Origin: Roseomonas fluvialis
GTDB taxonomy: Bacteria > Pseudomonadota > Alphaproteobacteria > Acetobacterales > Acetobacteraceae
NCBI RefSeq assembly: GCF_022846615.1
Contig: NZ_AP025637.1
Coordinates: 3,807,001-3,871,000 of the forward strand
Length of the DNA stretch: 64,000 bases
Direction of reading: 5' to 3'
In this document: positions 1 through 7,751 of the stretch, one piece after another
How the letters are laid out: each line of letters opens with the position of its first letter
Position numbering within the stretch: position 1 is the first letter of the stretch
Translations under genes and position numbers: made by a program
The notes under the pieces: generated by a model
Seen by the model: the letters and a program-made list of their open reading frames with translations, nothing else
The model's database searches: none
What the model was told of the DNA's origin: nothing

Positions 1-977
1 TTCGCCGCCGTACCCTGCCAGCCCTCGCCGCCGGATTCGGCGCCGGCCTCGCCACGCCGGCGCTGTCGCAGGGCGCCTGGCCTAATCGGAACATCCGGCT
101 GGTCGTCCCCTACCCGCCCGGCGGCGCCTCCGACATCGCCGGGCGGCTCCAGGCCGAGGCGTTGCAGGCCGCGCTCGGTGTGCCCTGCGTGGTCGACAAC
201 CGCTCGGGTGCTGGCGGAACCGTGGGCACGCTGCACGTCGCGCAGTCGCCGCCCGATGGCTACACCGTGATGATGGCGAGCCCTTCCTCGCACCTCGGCG
301 CGCCGCTGCTGTTCCGCAACGCGGGCTACGACGGCGTGGACGACTTCACCGCCATCGCCACCTTCGCCACCGGCACCGCGGTGGTCTGCGTGCATCCCGG
401 CGTGCCGGCGCGCAACATCCAGGAACTGGTGGCCTATGCGAAGGCGAACCCCGGCAAGCTGAACTACGGGTCGGCCGGCGCGGGCGGGGCGAACCACATG
501 CTGGGCGTGCTGTTCATGCTGCGCACCGGCACGGAACTGACGCACGTGCCCTATCGCGGCGCCGCGCCGGCCCTGGCGGACCTGATCGCCGGCAACATCC
601 AGGTGGTGTTCGACAGCTATTCGGGCGTGATCGGGTCGATCCGGGCGGGGCAGATCCGCGCGCTCGGCGTCACCAACCCGACGCGTTGGCCGCTGGCACC
701 CGACATGCCGACCGTCCAGGAACAGGGCGTGCCGGACTACGACCTGCCGTCCTTCTCGGCCGTCATGGGGCCGAAGGGCATCCCGGAGCCGATCGTCCGC
801 CGCATGAACGAGGCGATCAATGCGGGGCTGCGCGACCCGGCGATGGTCCGGCGGCTCGAGGCCAACGGCAACGTGCCCTTCGCGAGCACGCCGGCCGAAT
901 TCGATGCGCTGATGCGGGCACAGCGCGGCACCTGGCGCGAATTGGTGCGCGTCTCGGGCGTCCAGCCGGAAGGCTGA
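1..977 (+). CDS. Bug/TctC-family periplasmic solute-binding protein (5' end outside window)
   Basis: The reading frame is open from base 3, so the start codon lies upstream of the window. The first visible residues (RRRTLPALAAGFG) look like the twin-arginine and hydrophobic part of an export signal, followed by the usual Bug opening NIRLVVPYPPGGASD. Later family motifs are VVDNRSGAGG, ADGY-like PPDGYTVMM, HVPYRGAAPALADL and the C-terminal PDMPTVQEQGVPDY. The family binds small carboxylates or related ligands in the periplasm for tripartite tricarboxylate transport. No TctA/TctB membrane genes are visible nearby, so it appears to be an orphan binding protein. The ligand cannot be deduced. Confidence 0.93.
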   Translation, partial: RRRTLPALAAGFGAGLATPALSQGAWPNRNIRLVVPYPPGGASDIAGRLQAEALQAALGVPCVVDNRSGAGGTVGTLHVAQSPPDGYTVMMASPSSHLGAPLLFRNAGYDGVDDFTAIATFATGTAVVCVHPGVPARNIQELVAYAKANPGKLNYGSAGAGGANHMLGVLFMLRTGTELTHVPYRGAAPALADLIAGNIQVVFDSYSGVIGSIRAGQIRALGVTNPTRWPLAPDMPTVQEQGVPDYDLPSFSAVMGPKGIPEPIVRRMNEAINAGLRDPAMVRRLEANGNVPFASTPAEFDALMRAQRGTWRELVRVSGVQPEG

Positions 978-1062
978 ACGACCGTTCGAGAAACGCCGCG
1001 AACGGGCCGCTGCCGGATCGCGGAATTCGCCCCTTCGCGCGTTCCCGAACGGTGGCCGCGCC

Positions 1063-1329
1063 CTACGACAGGCCCTTGCTCCGCAGGTTGCGGCGCACGC
1101 GGCTGCGTGCCGGGCGGATGGCGGCGGCGGCGATAGCGGCCGGATCGGCGCCGCGCGCCGCCGCGAAGCTCGCGGCGATCGCGCCATCCACGAAGGCGCG
1201 CTGCTTTTCCGCCACCATGCGGGCCAGGGCCGGCCCTGCGGATTCAGGCTCCGCCATCAGCGCCAGGCTGCGGCGGAGCATCACCGACTGCGCTTCCGCC
1301 AGGAAGCGCCACGCGTCGAATGGGGTCAA
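1063..1329 (-). CDS. Small Ala-rich helical protein coupled to the peroxiredoxin gene
   Basis: An 88-residue protein read from a TTG start that overlaps the peroxiredoxin stop (TTGA), which suggests translational coupling. It opens MTPFDAWRFLAEAQSVMLRR, continues as Ala-rich probable helix (MVAEKQRAFVDGAIAASFAAA) and ends in a very basic tail (RPARSRVRRNLRSKG). The shape recalls phasin-like or other small helical proteins of alphaproteobacteria, but I do not recognise the family with confidence. The same frame stays open upstream through the peroxiredoxin gene, but that part is a shadow. The TTG start is inferred from the overlap. Confidence 0.6.
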   Translation of the reverse strand: MTPFDAWRFLAEAQSVMLRRSLALMAEPESAGPALARMVAEKQRAFVDGAIAASFAAARGADPAAIAAAAIRPARSRVRRNLRSKGLS

Positions 1330-1808
1330 AGCGCCGCGAGGACCGCTTCGGCCTTCGACACCTCGAAGGCGCCGGGGGCTTCGACCGCCACATGCGTGAC
1401 CTTGCCGTCCTTCGCGATCAGGGCGAAGCGCTGCGCCCGAACGCCCAGGCCGCGCGCCGTCAGGTCGAATTCGAGGCCCATCGCCTTGGTGAAGGCGGCG
1501 GAGCCGTCCGCGATCATGGTCACCTGGTCGGTGATGCCCTGGTCCTTCGCCCAGGCGCCCATGACGAAGGCATCGTTCACCGCCATGCAGGCGATCGCGT
1601 CCACGCCCTTCGCCTTCAGCGCATCGGCATTCTGCACGAAGCCGGGCAGGTGCTTGGCCGAGCAGGTGGGGGTGAAGGCGCCGGGCACGCCGAACAGCGC
1701 GACGGTGCGGCCCTTGAAGAACTCGGCGGTGTCGAGTTCCTTCGGGCCCTCGGCGGTGGCCTGCATCACCTTCACGGCCGGAATGGCGTCGCCAACCTTG
1801 ATCGGCAT
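1326..1808 (-). CDS. Peroxiredoxin, Prx5/AhpC-TSA redoxin type
   Basis: A 160-residue thiol peroxidase of the Prx5 type, expected to reduce hydrogen peroxide and organic peroxides in the cytoplasm with thioredoxin, glutaredoxin or glutathione. It starts MPIKVGDAIPAVKV. The peroxidatic cysteine is Cys49 in VPGAFTPTCSAKHLPGF, the family signature, and a second cysteine (Cys74, in AIACMAVND) could matter for resolution. The start at 1808 is chosen because AGGAGA lies a few bases upstream; the longer open frame to 1931 has no such site and would encode an atypical extension. A small gene overlaps its stop codon. Confidence 0.93.
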   Translation of the reverse strand: MPIKVGDAIPAVKVMQATAEGPKELDTAEFFKGRTVALFGVPGAFTPTCSAKHLPGFVQNADALKAKGVDAIACMAVNDAFVMGAWAKDQGITDQVTMIADGSAAFTKAMGLEFDLTARGLGVRAQRFALIAKDGKVTHVAVEAPGAFEVSKAEAVLAAL

Positions 1809-1900
1809 GTCTCTCTCCTTGTCGGTCCGCCTGATGTAGCGCGCGCACGGCGCACTGTCATGGGGCGGGAACGCTTGCGGGACCGCGGAGGCTGCGCCAA

Positions 1901-2500
1901 GTGATGCGCATGGCCTCCACGTCCCGATCAACGCCCGAACCGGTCGATGGCTACCTCGCCGGCCACCTGCTGGTCGCCATGCCCGGCATGCAGGACCCGC
2001 GCTTCGACCACAGCGTGGTGTGCCTGTGCGCGCATTCGGCCGACGGTGCCATGGGGCTGGTGGTGAACCGGCCGCTTGCGGGGATCGTATTCGACGACCT
2101 GCTCCGGCAGCTCAAGGTGGAGCCGGAGCCTCCCGCGCGGCGCTTCCGGATGGTCTCGGGCGGCCCGGTCGAGACCGGGCGCGGCTTCGTGCTGCACACC
2201 GACGACTGGCGCACCGAGGGCAGCCTCGCCTTCGCCCCCGGCCTGGTGCTCACCGCCAGCACCGACATCCTGGCCGCCATCGCCGCGGGCGGTGGGCCGC
2301 GCGACGGCGTGCTCGCGCTGGGCTATGCCGGATGGGGGCCGGGGCAGCTCGAGGACGAGATCCAGCGCAATGCCTGGCTCAACCTGCCGGCCGACGAGGC
2401 TCTGCTGTTCCGCGAGGACCTGTCGGGCAGCTGGACCGCGGCGCTGGCCAGGCTCCGGATCGACCCGGCGCTGCTTTCGGGCACCGCCGGCCACGCCTGA
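1901..2500 (+). CDS. YqgE/AlgH family protein
   Basis: A 199-residue UPF0301 (YqgE/AlgH) protein. The diagnostic pieces are YLAGHLLVAMPGMQDPRF near the N-terminus, HSADGAMGLVVNRPL around residue 45-60, VSGGPVETGRGFVLH and LGYAGWGPGQLEDEI. The biochemical role of the family is poorly known; AlgH was linked to alginate regulation in Pseudomonas and the fold is a single alpha/beta domain. The start is GTG at 1901, with in-frame ATG codons at 1904 and 1910 as alternatives. It is divergent from the peroxiredoxin gene, with about 90 bp between them that should hold both promoters. Confidence 0.93.
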   Translation: MMRMASTSRSTPEPVDGYLAGHLLVAMPGMQDPRFDHSVVCLCAHSADGAMGLVVNRPLAGIVFDDLLRQLKVEPEPPARRFRMVSGGPVETGRGFVLHTDDWRTEGSLAFAPGLVLTASTDILAAIAAGGGPRDGVLALGYAGWGPGQLEDEIQRNAWLNLPADEALLFREDLSGSWTAALARLRIDPALLSGTAGHA

Positions 2501-2511
2501 GGAGCGCCGCC

Positions 2512-2853
2512 ATGCGCATGTCCGCCATCCCGTTCGACACCACCGACTGGTCCAGCGTGGAACCCACGCGCCATGCCGGGGACGCCGGCGAGGCGCTGTG
2601 GCGCACGCGCCAGGTCGGCCCGCCCGACAACCCGATCCGCGTGCGCATGGTCGAGTATTCGCCCGGCTATGTCTCCGACCACTGGTGCGAGAAGGGACAC
2701 GTCCTGCTGGTGCTGAAGGGTGAATTGGAAACCACGCTCGCGGACGGGCGCGTCTTCGTGCTGGCACCGGGCATGTCGTACCAAGTGGCGGATGGCGCGG
2801 AGCCGCATCGGTCGCGAACGGCGACGGGTGCGACGCTGTTCATCGTGGATTAG
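2512..2853 (+). CDS. Small single-domain cupin with DHWC motif
   Basis: A 113-residue cupin. The central stretch YVSDHWCEKGHVLLVLKGELE carries the His and Cys/Glu positions that replace the usual first cupin motif, and the second motif is FVLAPGMSYQVADG followed by a His near residue 101. It resembles the small DHCW-motif cupin family, whose function is unknown. The ATG at 2512 follows a good GGAG ribosome site placed directly after the yqgE stop (TGAGGAG), so the two genes are probably cotranscribed. No enzymatic claim can be made from sequence. Confidence 0.85.
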   Translation: MRMSAIPFDTTDWSSVEPTRHAGDAGEALWRTRQVGPPDNPIRVRMVEYSPGYVSDHWCEKGHVLLVLKGELETTLADGRVFVLAPGMSYQVADGAEPHRSRTATGATLFIVD

Positions 2854-2987
2854 CGCGCCGTCCGGCGCATATGGCGCCGGCCCGCTCGCCCACAGGTCCA
2901 CGCGTCGCGCCGCACGCGCGCTCCTCGCGCGACGACAGTGTCCTGGATGGTTCGCCGGGTGGGCACGCGGACAGGTCCGAATACACG

Positions 2988-3341
2988 CTATTCGGGGACC
3001 GTGGCCGCCAGGCGCTTGGGCGCGGTCATGCGCCAGGACCGACGTACCAGCGCGGCGACCTCGTACCAATCCACCGACGGGTCGAGCACCACGCCGATCC
3101 AGCCCTTGTGACCCACATAGGGCGGGATGAAGAAGCGCTCCGGCGCGGCTTCCACCAGCATCTCCTGCACGCCCTGCGGCGCCTTGCACCAGAAGGCGGC
3201 CTCAGGCGTGTCGGTGGTGGACCACATGCAGAAGATCCGCGCGCGGATCCGCCAGGTGGCGATGCCCCAGGTCTCGCGTTCCTCGGCCTCTGGCAGACCG
3301 AGGCAGATGCGGCGTAGCCGGGTGATCGCCTGGCGGTTCAC
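2988..3341 (-). CDS. MmcQ/YjbR family protein
   Basis: A 117-residue YjbR/MmcQ-type protein: CLGLPEAEERETWGIATWRI, then the cyanophage-like fold motif FIPPYVGHKGWIGVVLD and a C-terminal helix RRSWRMTAPKRLAA. Members have a double-wing fold and are often described as DNA-binding, but their role is not established. The GTG at 3341 overlaps the stop of the upstream HAD gene (GTGA), which fixes the start and indicates coupling; the upstream continuation of the open frame is a shadow of that gene. It is the last gene of the pyrD-HAD-yjbR operon. Confidence 0.9.
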   Translation of the reverse strand: MNRQAITRLRRICLGLPEAEERETWGIATWRIRARIFCMWSTTDTPEAAFWCKAPQGVQEMLVEAAPERFFIPPYVGHKGWIGVVLDPSVDWYEVAALVRRSWRMTAPKRLAATVPE

Positions 3342-4198
3342 CAGCGCAGCGAGCGCAAGGCAGCGATCGGGCGCACGCCTTCCGCCTTCGCCACCGCGGC
3401 GAGATAATCCGGGTCCGGTGCTTCGCCATGCGCCTCGGCCGCGAGGCCCGTGAGCGCCCAAAGCGAATCGAGCCCCGCCGCCTGCGCGCCCGCGAGGTCG
3501 GTATGCGGGCTGTCGCCGATCGCCAGCACATGCGCGCGCTGCGGGTTGCCCATCAGGTCGAGCACGGGGTCGTAGACTTCCGGGTCGGGCTTGCCGATCT
3601 CACGCACCGCGCCGCCGAGTTCCAGGTAGATGTCGGCCAGCGCGCCGGCGCAGATCACCTTCTGCCCGGCCACCATCACCGCGCGGTCGGGGTTCACGCA
3701 GACCATCGGCAGGCCAAGCGCGGCGCAGGCGGCGAGCATGGCGCGGTAGGGGTCGGGGCTGGTTGGCCCGCGCTGGTCGTCCGGGCCGGTATTGAGCAGG
3801 AAATCGGCATCCTTCGGCGCGGCGACGATTTGCGCGACGCCGTCCTCCACCACCGACAGGTCGCGCTCCGGCCCGATATGCACGCAGCGCGTGCCGAGGC
3901 CCGCAAAGAACGGATCGCGACGATGCTTCAGATGCGACCACGAGACCTCGCCCGAGGAGACGATGCCATCATACAGCGCGCGATCCAGGCCCATGCGGTC
4001 GAGCATCGCGGCCACCGCGTGCGCGCGCCGCGGCGCATTGGTGAGGAACACCACCGCCTTGCCGCGCGCCTTCAGCGCGGCCAGCGCCTCGGGCACGCCC
4101 GCATAGGGCTTGCGCCCGTCATGCACCACGCCCCAGAGGTCGAGCACGTAGCCGTCGTAGCGGTCGGCGATGTCGGCGATACCGTCGAGAATCTCCAT
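3338..4198 (-). CDS. HAD-IIA family hydrolase (TIGR01459-like)
   Basis: A 286-residue HAD-superfamily phosphatase with a class IIA cap, as in sugar-phosphate and nucleotide phosphatases. Motif I is YVLDLWGVVHDG (nucleophile Asp followed by Trp-Gly instead of the usual DxD), motif II is VFLTNAPR, and the distal Lys/Asp motifs are GKPDPEVY and AIGDSPHTDLAGAQAAG. Alphaproteobacteria commonly carry this variant, and its substrate is unknown. The ATG at 4198 overlaps the pyrD stop by one base (TGATG); an in-frame GTG at 4201 is the alternative start. It sits between pyrD and the yjbR-like gene in one operon. Confidence 0.92.
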   Translation of the reverse strand: MEILDGIADIADRYDGYVLDLWGVVHDGRKPYAGVPEALAALKARGKAVVFLTNAPRRAHAVAAMLDRMGLDRALYDGIVSSGEVSWSHLKHRRDPFFAGLGTRCVHIGPERDLSVVEDGVAQIVAAPKDADFLLNTGPDDQRGPTSPDPYRAMLAACAALGLPMVCVNPDRAVMVAGQKVICAGALADIYLELGGAVREIGKPDPEVYDPVLDLMGNPQRAHVLAIGDSPHTDLAGAQAAGLDSLWALTGLAAEAHGEAPDPDYLAAVAKAEGVRPIAALRSLRW

Positions 4199-5253
4199 CA
4201 CGAATCCCTGCCGACCGCGTCGGCGACCGAGGTGAATCCATCCCGCTTCAGCAGCGCCGCCAAGCCATCCGCGAGGCGGCGCGGCAGCACCGGCCCAGCA
4301 TAGGCGAAGCCGGTATAGACCTGCACCAGCGAAGCCCCTGCGCGGATTTTTGTGTATGCCTGCTCGGCCGTGGCGATGCCGCCGACGCCGACCAGCACGA
4401 GCCGCCCGCGCGCGATGCGGTGCACCTTGCGCAGCACCTCCGTTGAGGGTTCGAACAGCGGCGTGCCGGACAGCCCGCCCGCTTCCTTCGCATGCGCCGA
4501 CCGCATGGCCGGCCGCGCGATGGTGGTGTTCGACACGATCAGCCCTGCCACGCCGCGCGTCAGGCAGGCCTGCACGATCGGCCCCAGCGCGTCATCCGCC
4601 AAGTCGGGGGCGATCTTGACCAGCAGCGGCGGCGTGCGCGGCAAGGTGGCGCGGATCGCAGCGATGGCATCGAGGATGGACGCGAGCCTTTCCTCGCCCT
4701 GCAGGTCACGCAGGCCGGGCGTGTTGGGCGACGAAACATTGACCGTCACGTAGTCCGCATGCGGTGCGACGGAGGCATAGAGCGCGGGGTAGTCGCGCTC
4801 GGGATCGGCACCTTCCTTGTTGATGCCGATATTGGCGCCGAACACCGCCGGCAGCGGCCGCGGCAGGGCGGCGATGCGCGCGACATAGCCATCGAGCCCG
4901 CCATTGTTGAAGCCCATGCGGTTAATGACCGCGGCGTCCTCGTTCAACCGGAACAGGCGCGGGCGCGGATTGCCGGGCTGCGGGCGCGGCGTGACGGTGC
5001 CGGCCTCGACGAAGCCGAAGCCCAGGCGCATCAGCGCCGGCACCGCCACCGCATCCTTGTCGAAGCCGGCGGCGAGGCCGATCGGGTTGCGGAACCGCAG
5101 GCCCAGGACATGCGTCTCCAGCACCGGGTCGTCGCGGCCGGAATCGCGCCCGGCCAGCCCGGCGGCGAGCGCCTTCAGCGCGATCCCGTGCGCGGTCTCG
5201 GCATCGAGGCCGCGCATCAGCGGCATGAGGGCGGAGGCGAGGAAGGGGATCAT
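4198..5253 (-). CDS. pyrD: Dihydroorotate dehydrogenase (quinone), class 2
   Basis: A 351-residue class 2 dihydroorotate dehydrogenase, which oxidises dihydroorotate to orotate in pyrimidine synthesis and passes electrons to ubiquinone at the membrane. Family features in order: a short hydrophobic N-terminal helix (MIPFLASALMPLMRGLDAE), FRNPIGLAAGFDKD, EAGTVTPRPQPGNPRPRLF, NRMGFNNGG, the catalytic-Ser region VTVNVSSPNTPGLRDLQ, KIAPDLADD, and FMN-phosphate loops GVGGIATAEQAY and LVQVYTGFAYAGP. The ATG at 5253 gives the usual family length; the longer upstream frame has no family similarity. It heads the operon with the HAD and YjbR genes. Confidence 0.97.
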   Translation of the reverse strand: MIPFLASALMPLMRGLDAETAHGIALKALAAGLAGRDSGRDDPVLETHVLGLRFRNPIGLAAGFDKDAVAVPALMRLGFGFVEAGTVTPRPQPGNPRPRLFRLNEDAAVINRMGFNNGGLDGYVARIAALPRPLPAVFGANIGINKEGADPERDYPALYASVAPHADYVTVNVSSPNTPGLRDLQGEERLASILDAIAAIRATLPRTPPLLVKIAPDLADDALGPIVQACLTRGVAGLIVSNTTIARPAMRSAHAKEAGGLSGTPLFEPSTEVLRKVHRIARGRLVLVGVGGIATAEQAYTKIRAGASLVQVYTGFAYAGPVLPRRLADGLAALLKRDGFTSVADAVGRDS

Positions 5254-5354
5254 GGCGCGCCCTTGTGCCCCGGCCCGCGCCGCCACGGAAGCCCGATTGA
5301 CGCGGCCCGCAGCGCCCGGCCAGAACCGCGCCGACAAACGGTGAAAGACACAGC

Positions 5355-6221
5355 GTGCGCGGACCCGTCTACCTGGTGACGGCCATGGCCCTGTTCGGCC
5401 TGCTTGACGCCAATTCCAAGCTGCTCTCGGCAACCTACCCGGCCGAGCAGGTGGTCATGGTGCGATGCGCCGCGCTGCTCGGAGTGTTGTTCGTCGTGCG
5501 CGCGGTGCTGCCTGGCGCGGGCGGGACCCTCTCGACGGCACACCCCTTCCTGCAGGTGGCGCGGGCGGGGATCATGGTCGGCGCCGGCATCGGCTTCTTC
5601 CAGGCGCTGCGCGAGATTCCGCTGACCGAAGGCTACCTGGTGTATTTCACCGCCCCGTTCATGACGCTGGGCCTCGCGGCGCTGGTGCTGCGCGAACGCA
5701 CCGGACGCGCGGTCTGGGCGTGGTGCGCCGTCGGCTTCGCCGGCGTGGCGCTGGCCATGTGGCCCGGGCTGCATGCCGAGGGGCCCTGGGGCGCGTACCT
5801 TTGGGCCTTCTTCGCAACCGCCTGCTACGCTGGGGTGCTGACCATCAACCGGCTGCTGCGGCAGGAAACGGGCGTGGCGCAGTTCATCCTATGGACGTCG
5901 CTGCCGGGGCTGCTGGCGCTGGCGCCCTTCGCAGCGATGACCTGGGTGCGGCCAAGCGCCTTCGACCTTGCCGCCCTGTTCGTCAACGGGCTGCTGGCGG
6001 GCGGCGCGACGCTGCTGCTCGCCATCGCCTTCCGGCACGATTCCGCAGCGCGGCTGGCGCCGCTCGAATTCTCGGCGATGGTCTTCGCGGTGGTGCTCGA
6101 CCTGCTGATCTGGAATGTCCGGCCGACCGCCTGGACCATGGGCGGGTCGGTCATCGTGGTCTTCGCGCTGATCATGAGCCAGCGCGCCGCCGCTCAGGGC
6201 ACGTCGGCCGGAAAGACGTGA
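5355..6221 (+). CDS. DMT-superfamily (EamA) permease
   Basis: A 288-residue drug/metabolite transporter with two EamA repeats, each about five hydrophobic helices. The first begins VYLVTAMALFGLLDANSKLL; the repeat boundary is around residue 145 (GPWGAYLWAFFATACYAGVL). The motif ALREIPLTEGYLVYFTAPF is typical of the family, which exports or imports small metabolites such as amino acids, S-adenosylmethionine or drugs. The substrate cannot be told from sequence. It begins with GTG at 5355, divergent from pyrD about 100 bp away. Its end overlaps the convergent DUF952 gene by 28 bp. Confidence 0.9.
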   Translation: MRGPVYLVTAMALFGLLDANSKLLSATYPAEQVVMVRCAALLGVLFVVRAVLPGAGGTLSTAHPFLQVARAGIMVGAGIGFFQALREIPLTEGYLVYFTAPFMTLGLAALVLRERTGRAVWAWCAVGFAGVALAMWPGLHAEGPWGAYLWAFFATACYAGVLTINRLLRQETGVAQFILWTSLPGLLALAPFAAMTWVRPSAFDLAALFVNGLLAGGATLLLAIAFRHDSAARLAPLEFSAMVFAVVLDLLIWNVRPTAWTMGGSVIVVFALIMSQRAAAQGTSAGKT

Positions 6222-6550
6222 CGGCCGTCGGCGCCGAGCGGCAGCGGCACCGCGCGCGTCACCGCACTGACCGGCAACGTGGCATACAGATGCGGGAACA
6301 GGCCGGGGCGCGAACTGCCCGCGGCCGGTTCCCAGCGCAACGCAGCCCCCAGCGCCGCGACATCGGCCTCGACCATCACGAGGTCCGGCACGCCGGCGCG
6401 GTGCTTGGCGGCGGTCGCGCGCAGCTGCGCCGCGGTCGAGAAATGCAGGAAGCCGTCGCGCGCATCGTCCGCGCTGCCGGCATAGGCGCCGGCGGCCTCG
6501 GCGCCCTGCCAGTCGGCCGCACGCACCAGGGTGTAGACGAAGCGTTCCAT
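6194..6550 (-). CDS. DUF952 family protein
   Basis: A 118-residue DUF952 protein: FVYTLVRAADWQGAEAAGAY, DARDGFLHFSTAAQL, LVMVEADVAALG and FPHLYATLPVSAV are the standard conserved blocks. The family is small, cytosolic and of unknown function; a relation to ADP-ribose or ARTase-like folds has been suggested for it. Both neighbours are convergent or unrelated, so context adds nothing. It marks the chromosomal edge of the phage-like cassette that begins 120 bp downstream. Confidence 0.9.
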   Translation of the reverse strand: MERFVYTLVRAADWQGAEAAGAYAGSADDARDGFLHFSTAAQLRATAAKHRAGVPDLVMVEADVAALGAALRWEPAAGSSRPGLFPHLYATLPVSAVTRAVPLPLGADGRHVFPADVP

Positions 6551-6670
6551 GGGTGCTGTGTACCGCCAGATCCCGCGACGGTGGAATCGCCGTAGCGGCG
6601 AACCATTCGCGCAAACAACGGGTACGGCATGATCAACCCAGACGCATCACGCGCTGGCGAGCCGGCGGGC

Positions 6671-7105
6671 TCAGGTCAGGTCCTCGGCGCGGTAGAAGCA
6701 CAACCCGCCGATCTCGGCCGCGGCGGGCCGGCCTAGCGCCCAGCCAGGCAGTCCCAGCGCGTCGTGGAAGAAGGTCGCCCCGCCGGTCGGGTCGGGCAGC
6801 GCACCCGCCAGCGCGCGGGCGGCGATGCGCCGGCAGATCGCCAGCGCGGCATCACCCGCAGGGATGTCGCGCAGCCGCGCGTGGCGCGGGTGGTTGCGGT
6901 TCCAGCAGGGGAACTGGAACGGCGCGCGGCACACGCCGGCCACGCCGGTGCCCCAGTGCGGCACGCCCGCGCGCAGGCGGTTGATCACCAGGGCGGCCAG
7001 CGCCTCGATGGCGCGGACGGGTCGGTCGGCGGCCTCCCCCCACAGGGTCAGCGCGAGGATCTCGGCGGCGGCCTCGCGCGGGGTGACGTGGATGGCGGCG
7101 CTCAT
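6671..7105 (-). CDS. SleB-type cell wall hydrolase (endolysin of the phage-like cassette)
   Basis: A 144-residue Hydrolase_2 (SleB-like) domain expected to cleave the glycan strand of peptidoglycan. The conserved pieces are EILALTLWGEAADRP (with the catalytic Glu), AALVINRLRAG, WGTGVAGVCRAPFQFPCWN and a C-terminal block GGATFFHDALGLPGWA. It has no signal peptide, so it would need help to cross the inner membrane. The ATG overlaps the stop of the membrane-anchored gene at 7102-7437 (ATGA), giving a two-gene lysis module. It is the last gene of the T7-like cassette, consistent with lysis at the end of particle production. Confidence 0.85.
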   Translation of the reverse strand: MSAAIHVTPREAAAEILALTLWGEAADRPVRAIEALAALVINRLRAGVPHWGTGVAGVCRAPFQFPCWNRNHPRHARLRDIPAGDAALAICRRIAARALAGALPDPTGGATFFHDALGLPGWALGRPAAAEIGGLCFYRAEDLT

Positions 7106-7437
7106 TCCCGGTCCTCCGCGCGGCGCGCGGCCTGGGCCACGGCAATGGAGGCGAGCGTCACCTCATCCAGCTTCGCCTCGATGCGGATCAGGTGGTCGGC
7201 GATGCGGCGATCGAGGTCACGGATAAGCGAGAGCGGCACGTAGGTGCGCGCCACCTCGATCTTGAACTGCGCGAGGTCCTCGCGCGTGCGGGTCAGCGCA
7301 TCGGAATCGCGTTGGTCGCCGTGGTCGATGCGCGCCTGCAGGTCCCGGCGCAAGCCATGGATCATCCAGAACAGCGCGGCGACGATCGGCGCCTCGACGG
7401 CGGTGATCCACCAGGTGGGTTCGATCTGAATCGGCAT
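7102..7437 (-). CDS. Single-TM coiled-coil protein of the lysis module (holin position)
   Basis: A 111-residue protein starting MPIQIEPTWW, with one predicted membrane segment (ITAVEAPIVAALFWMIHGL, about residues 10-28) followed by a charged region likely to be coiled coil (RRDLQARIDHGD through LIRIEAKLDEV). A short protein of this topology immediately upstream of an endolysin, with an ATGA overlap, is typical of holin-like or lysis-accessory proteins, but it matches no holin class that I recognise. The start at 7437 is chosen because it gives a compact TM protein; an in-frame extension to 7491 is possible. Confidence 0.65.
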   Translation of the reverse strand: MPIQIEPTWWITAVEAPIVAALFWMIHGLRRDLQARIDHGDQRDSDALTRTREDLAQFKIEVARTYVPLSLIRDLDRRIADHLIRIEAKLDEVTLASIAVAQAARRAEDRE

Positions 7438-7502
7438 TTTTCGGCCCTGCCTCTCTGCTGGAACCTTGAAGGGAAGGACGGCGCGGCCCACCCTCCCGGC
7501 GA

Positions 7503-7748
7503 ATGCCGGGGGATGACCGCGTCGCGATGTGGAACGAGCCGTATCTCGAGACCTGCTGCCGTTCGGCGCTGCACCGGCTGACGCTGGTGGGGCCGCATGG
7601 CCGCCCGCCGGGCCTGAAGGACGGGCCCTGTCTGAACCGGCTGACCGCGATGGGCCTGGCGCAGCCGCGCGACGATGGCCGCTTCGAGATCACCGACGCC
7701 GGGCGCGAGCGCCACGCCAGTGAGATCCTGAAGCGCCAGGCCGCCTGA
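7503..7748 (+). CDS. Small winged-helix-like protein, opposite strand within the cassette
   Basis: An 81-residue protein (73 residues if translation starts at the second Met, 7527). The sequence ALHRLTLVGPHG, CLNRLTAMGLAQPRDDGRFEITDAGRERHASEIL reads like a small winged-helix domain, with the recognition-helix/wing pattern seen in MarR/PadR-like fragments. It is the only plus-strand gene inside the minus-strand T7-like cassette, lying between the terminase and the lysis pair. A regulatory role in late expression or lysis timing is an inference from position. It could also be a host gene trapped in the cassette. Confidence 0.6.
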   Translation: MPGDDRVAMWNEPYLETCCRSALHRLTLVGPHGRPPGLKDGPCLNRLTAMGLAQPRDDGRFEITDAGRERHASEILKRQAA

Positions 7749-7751
7749 GGC

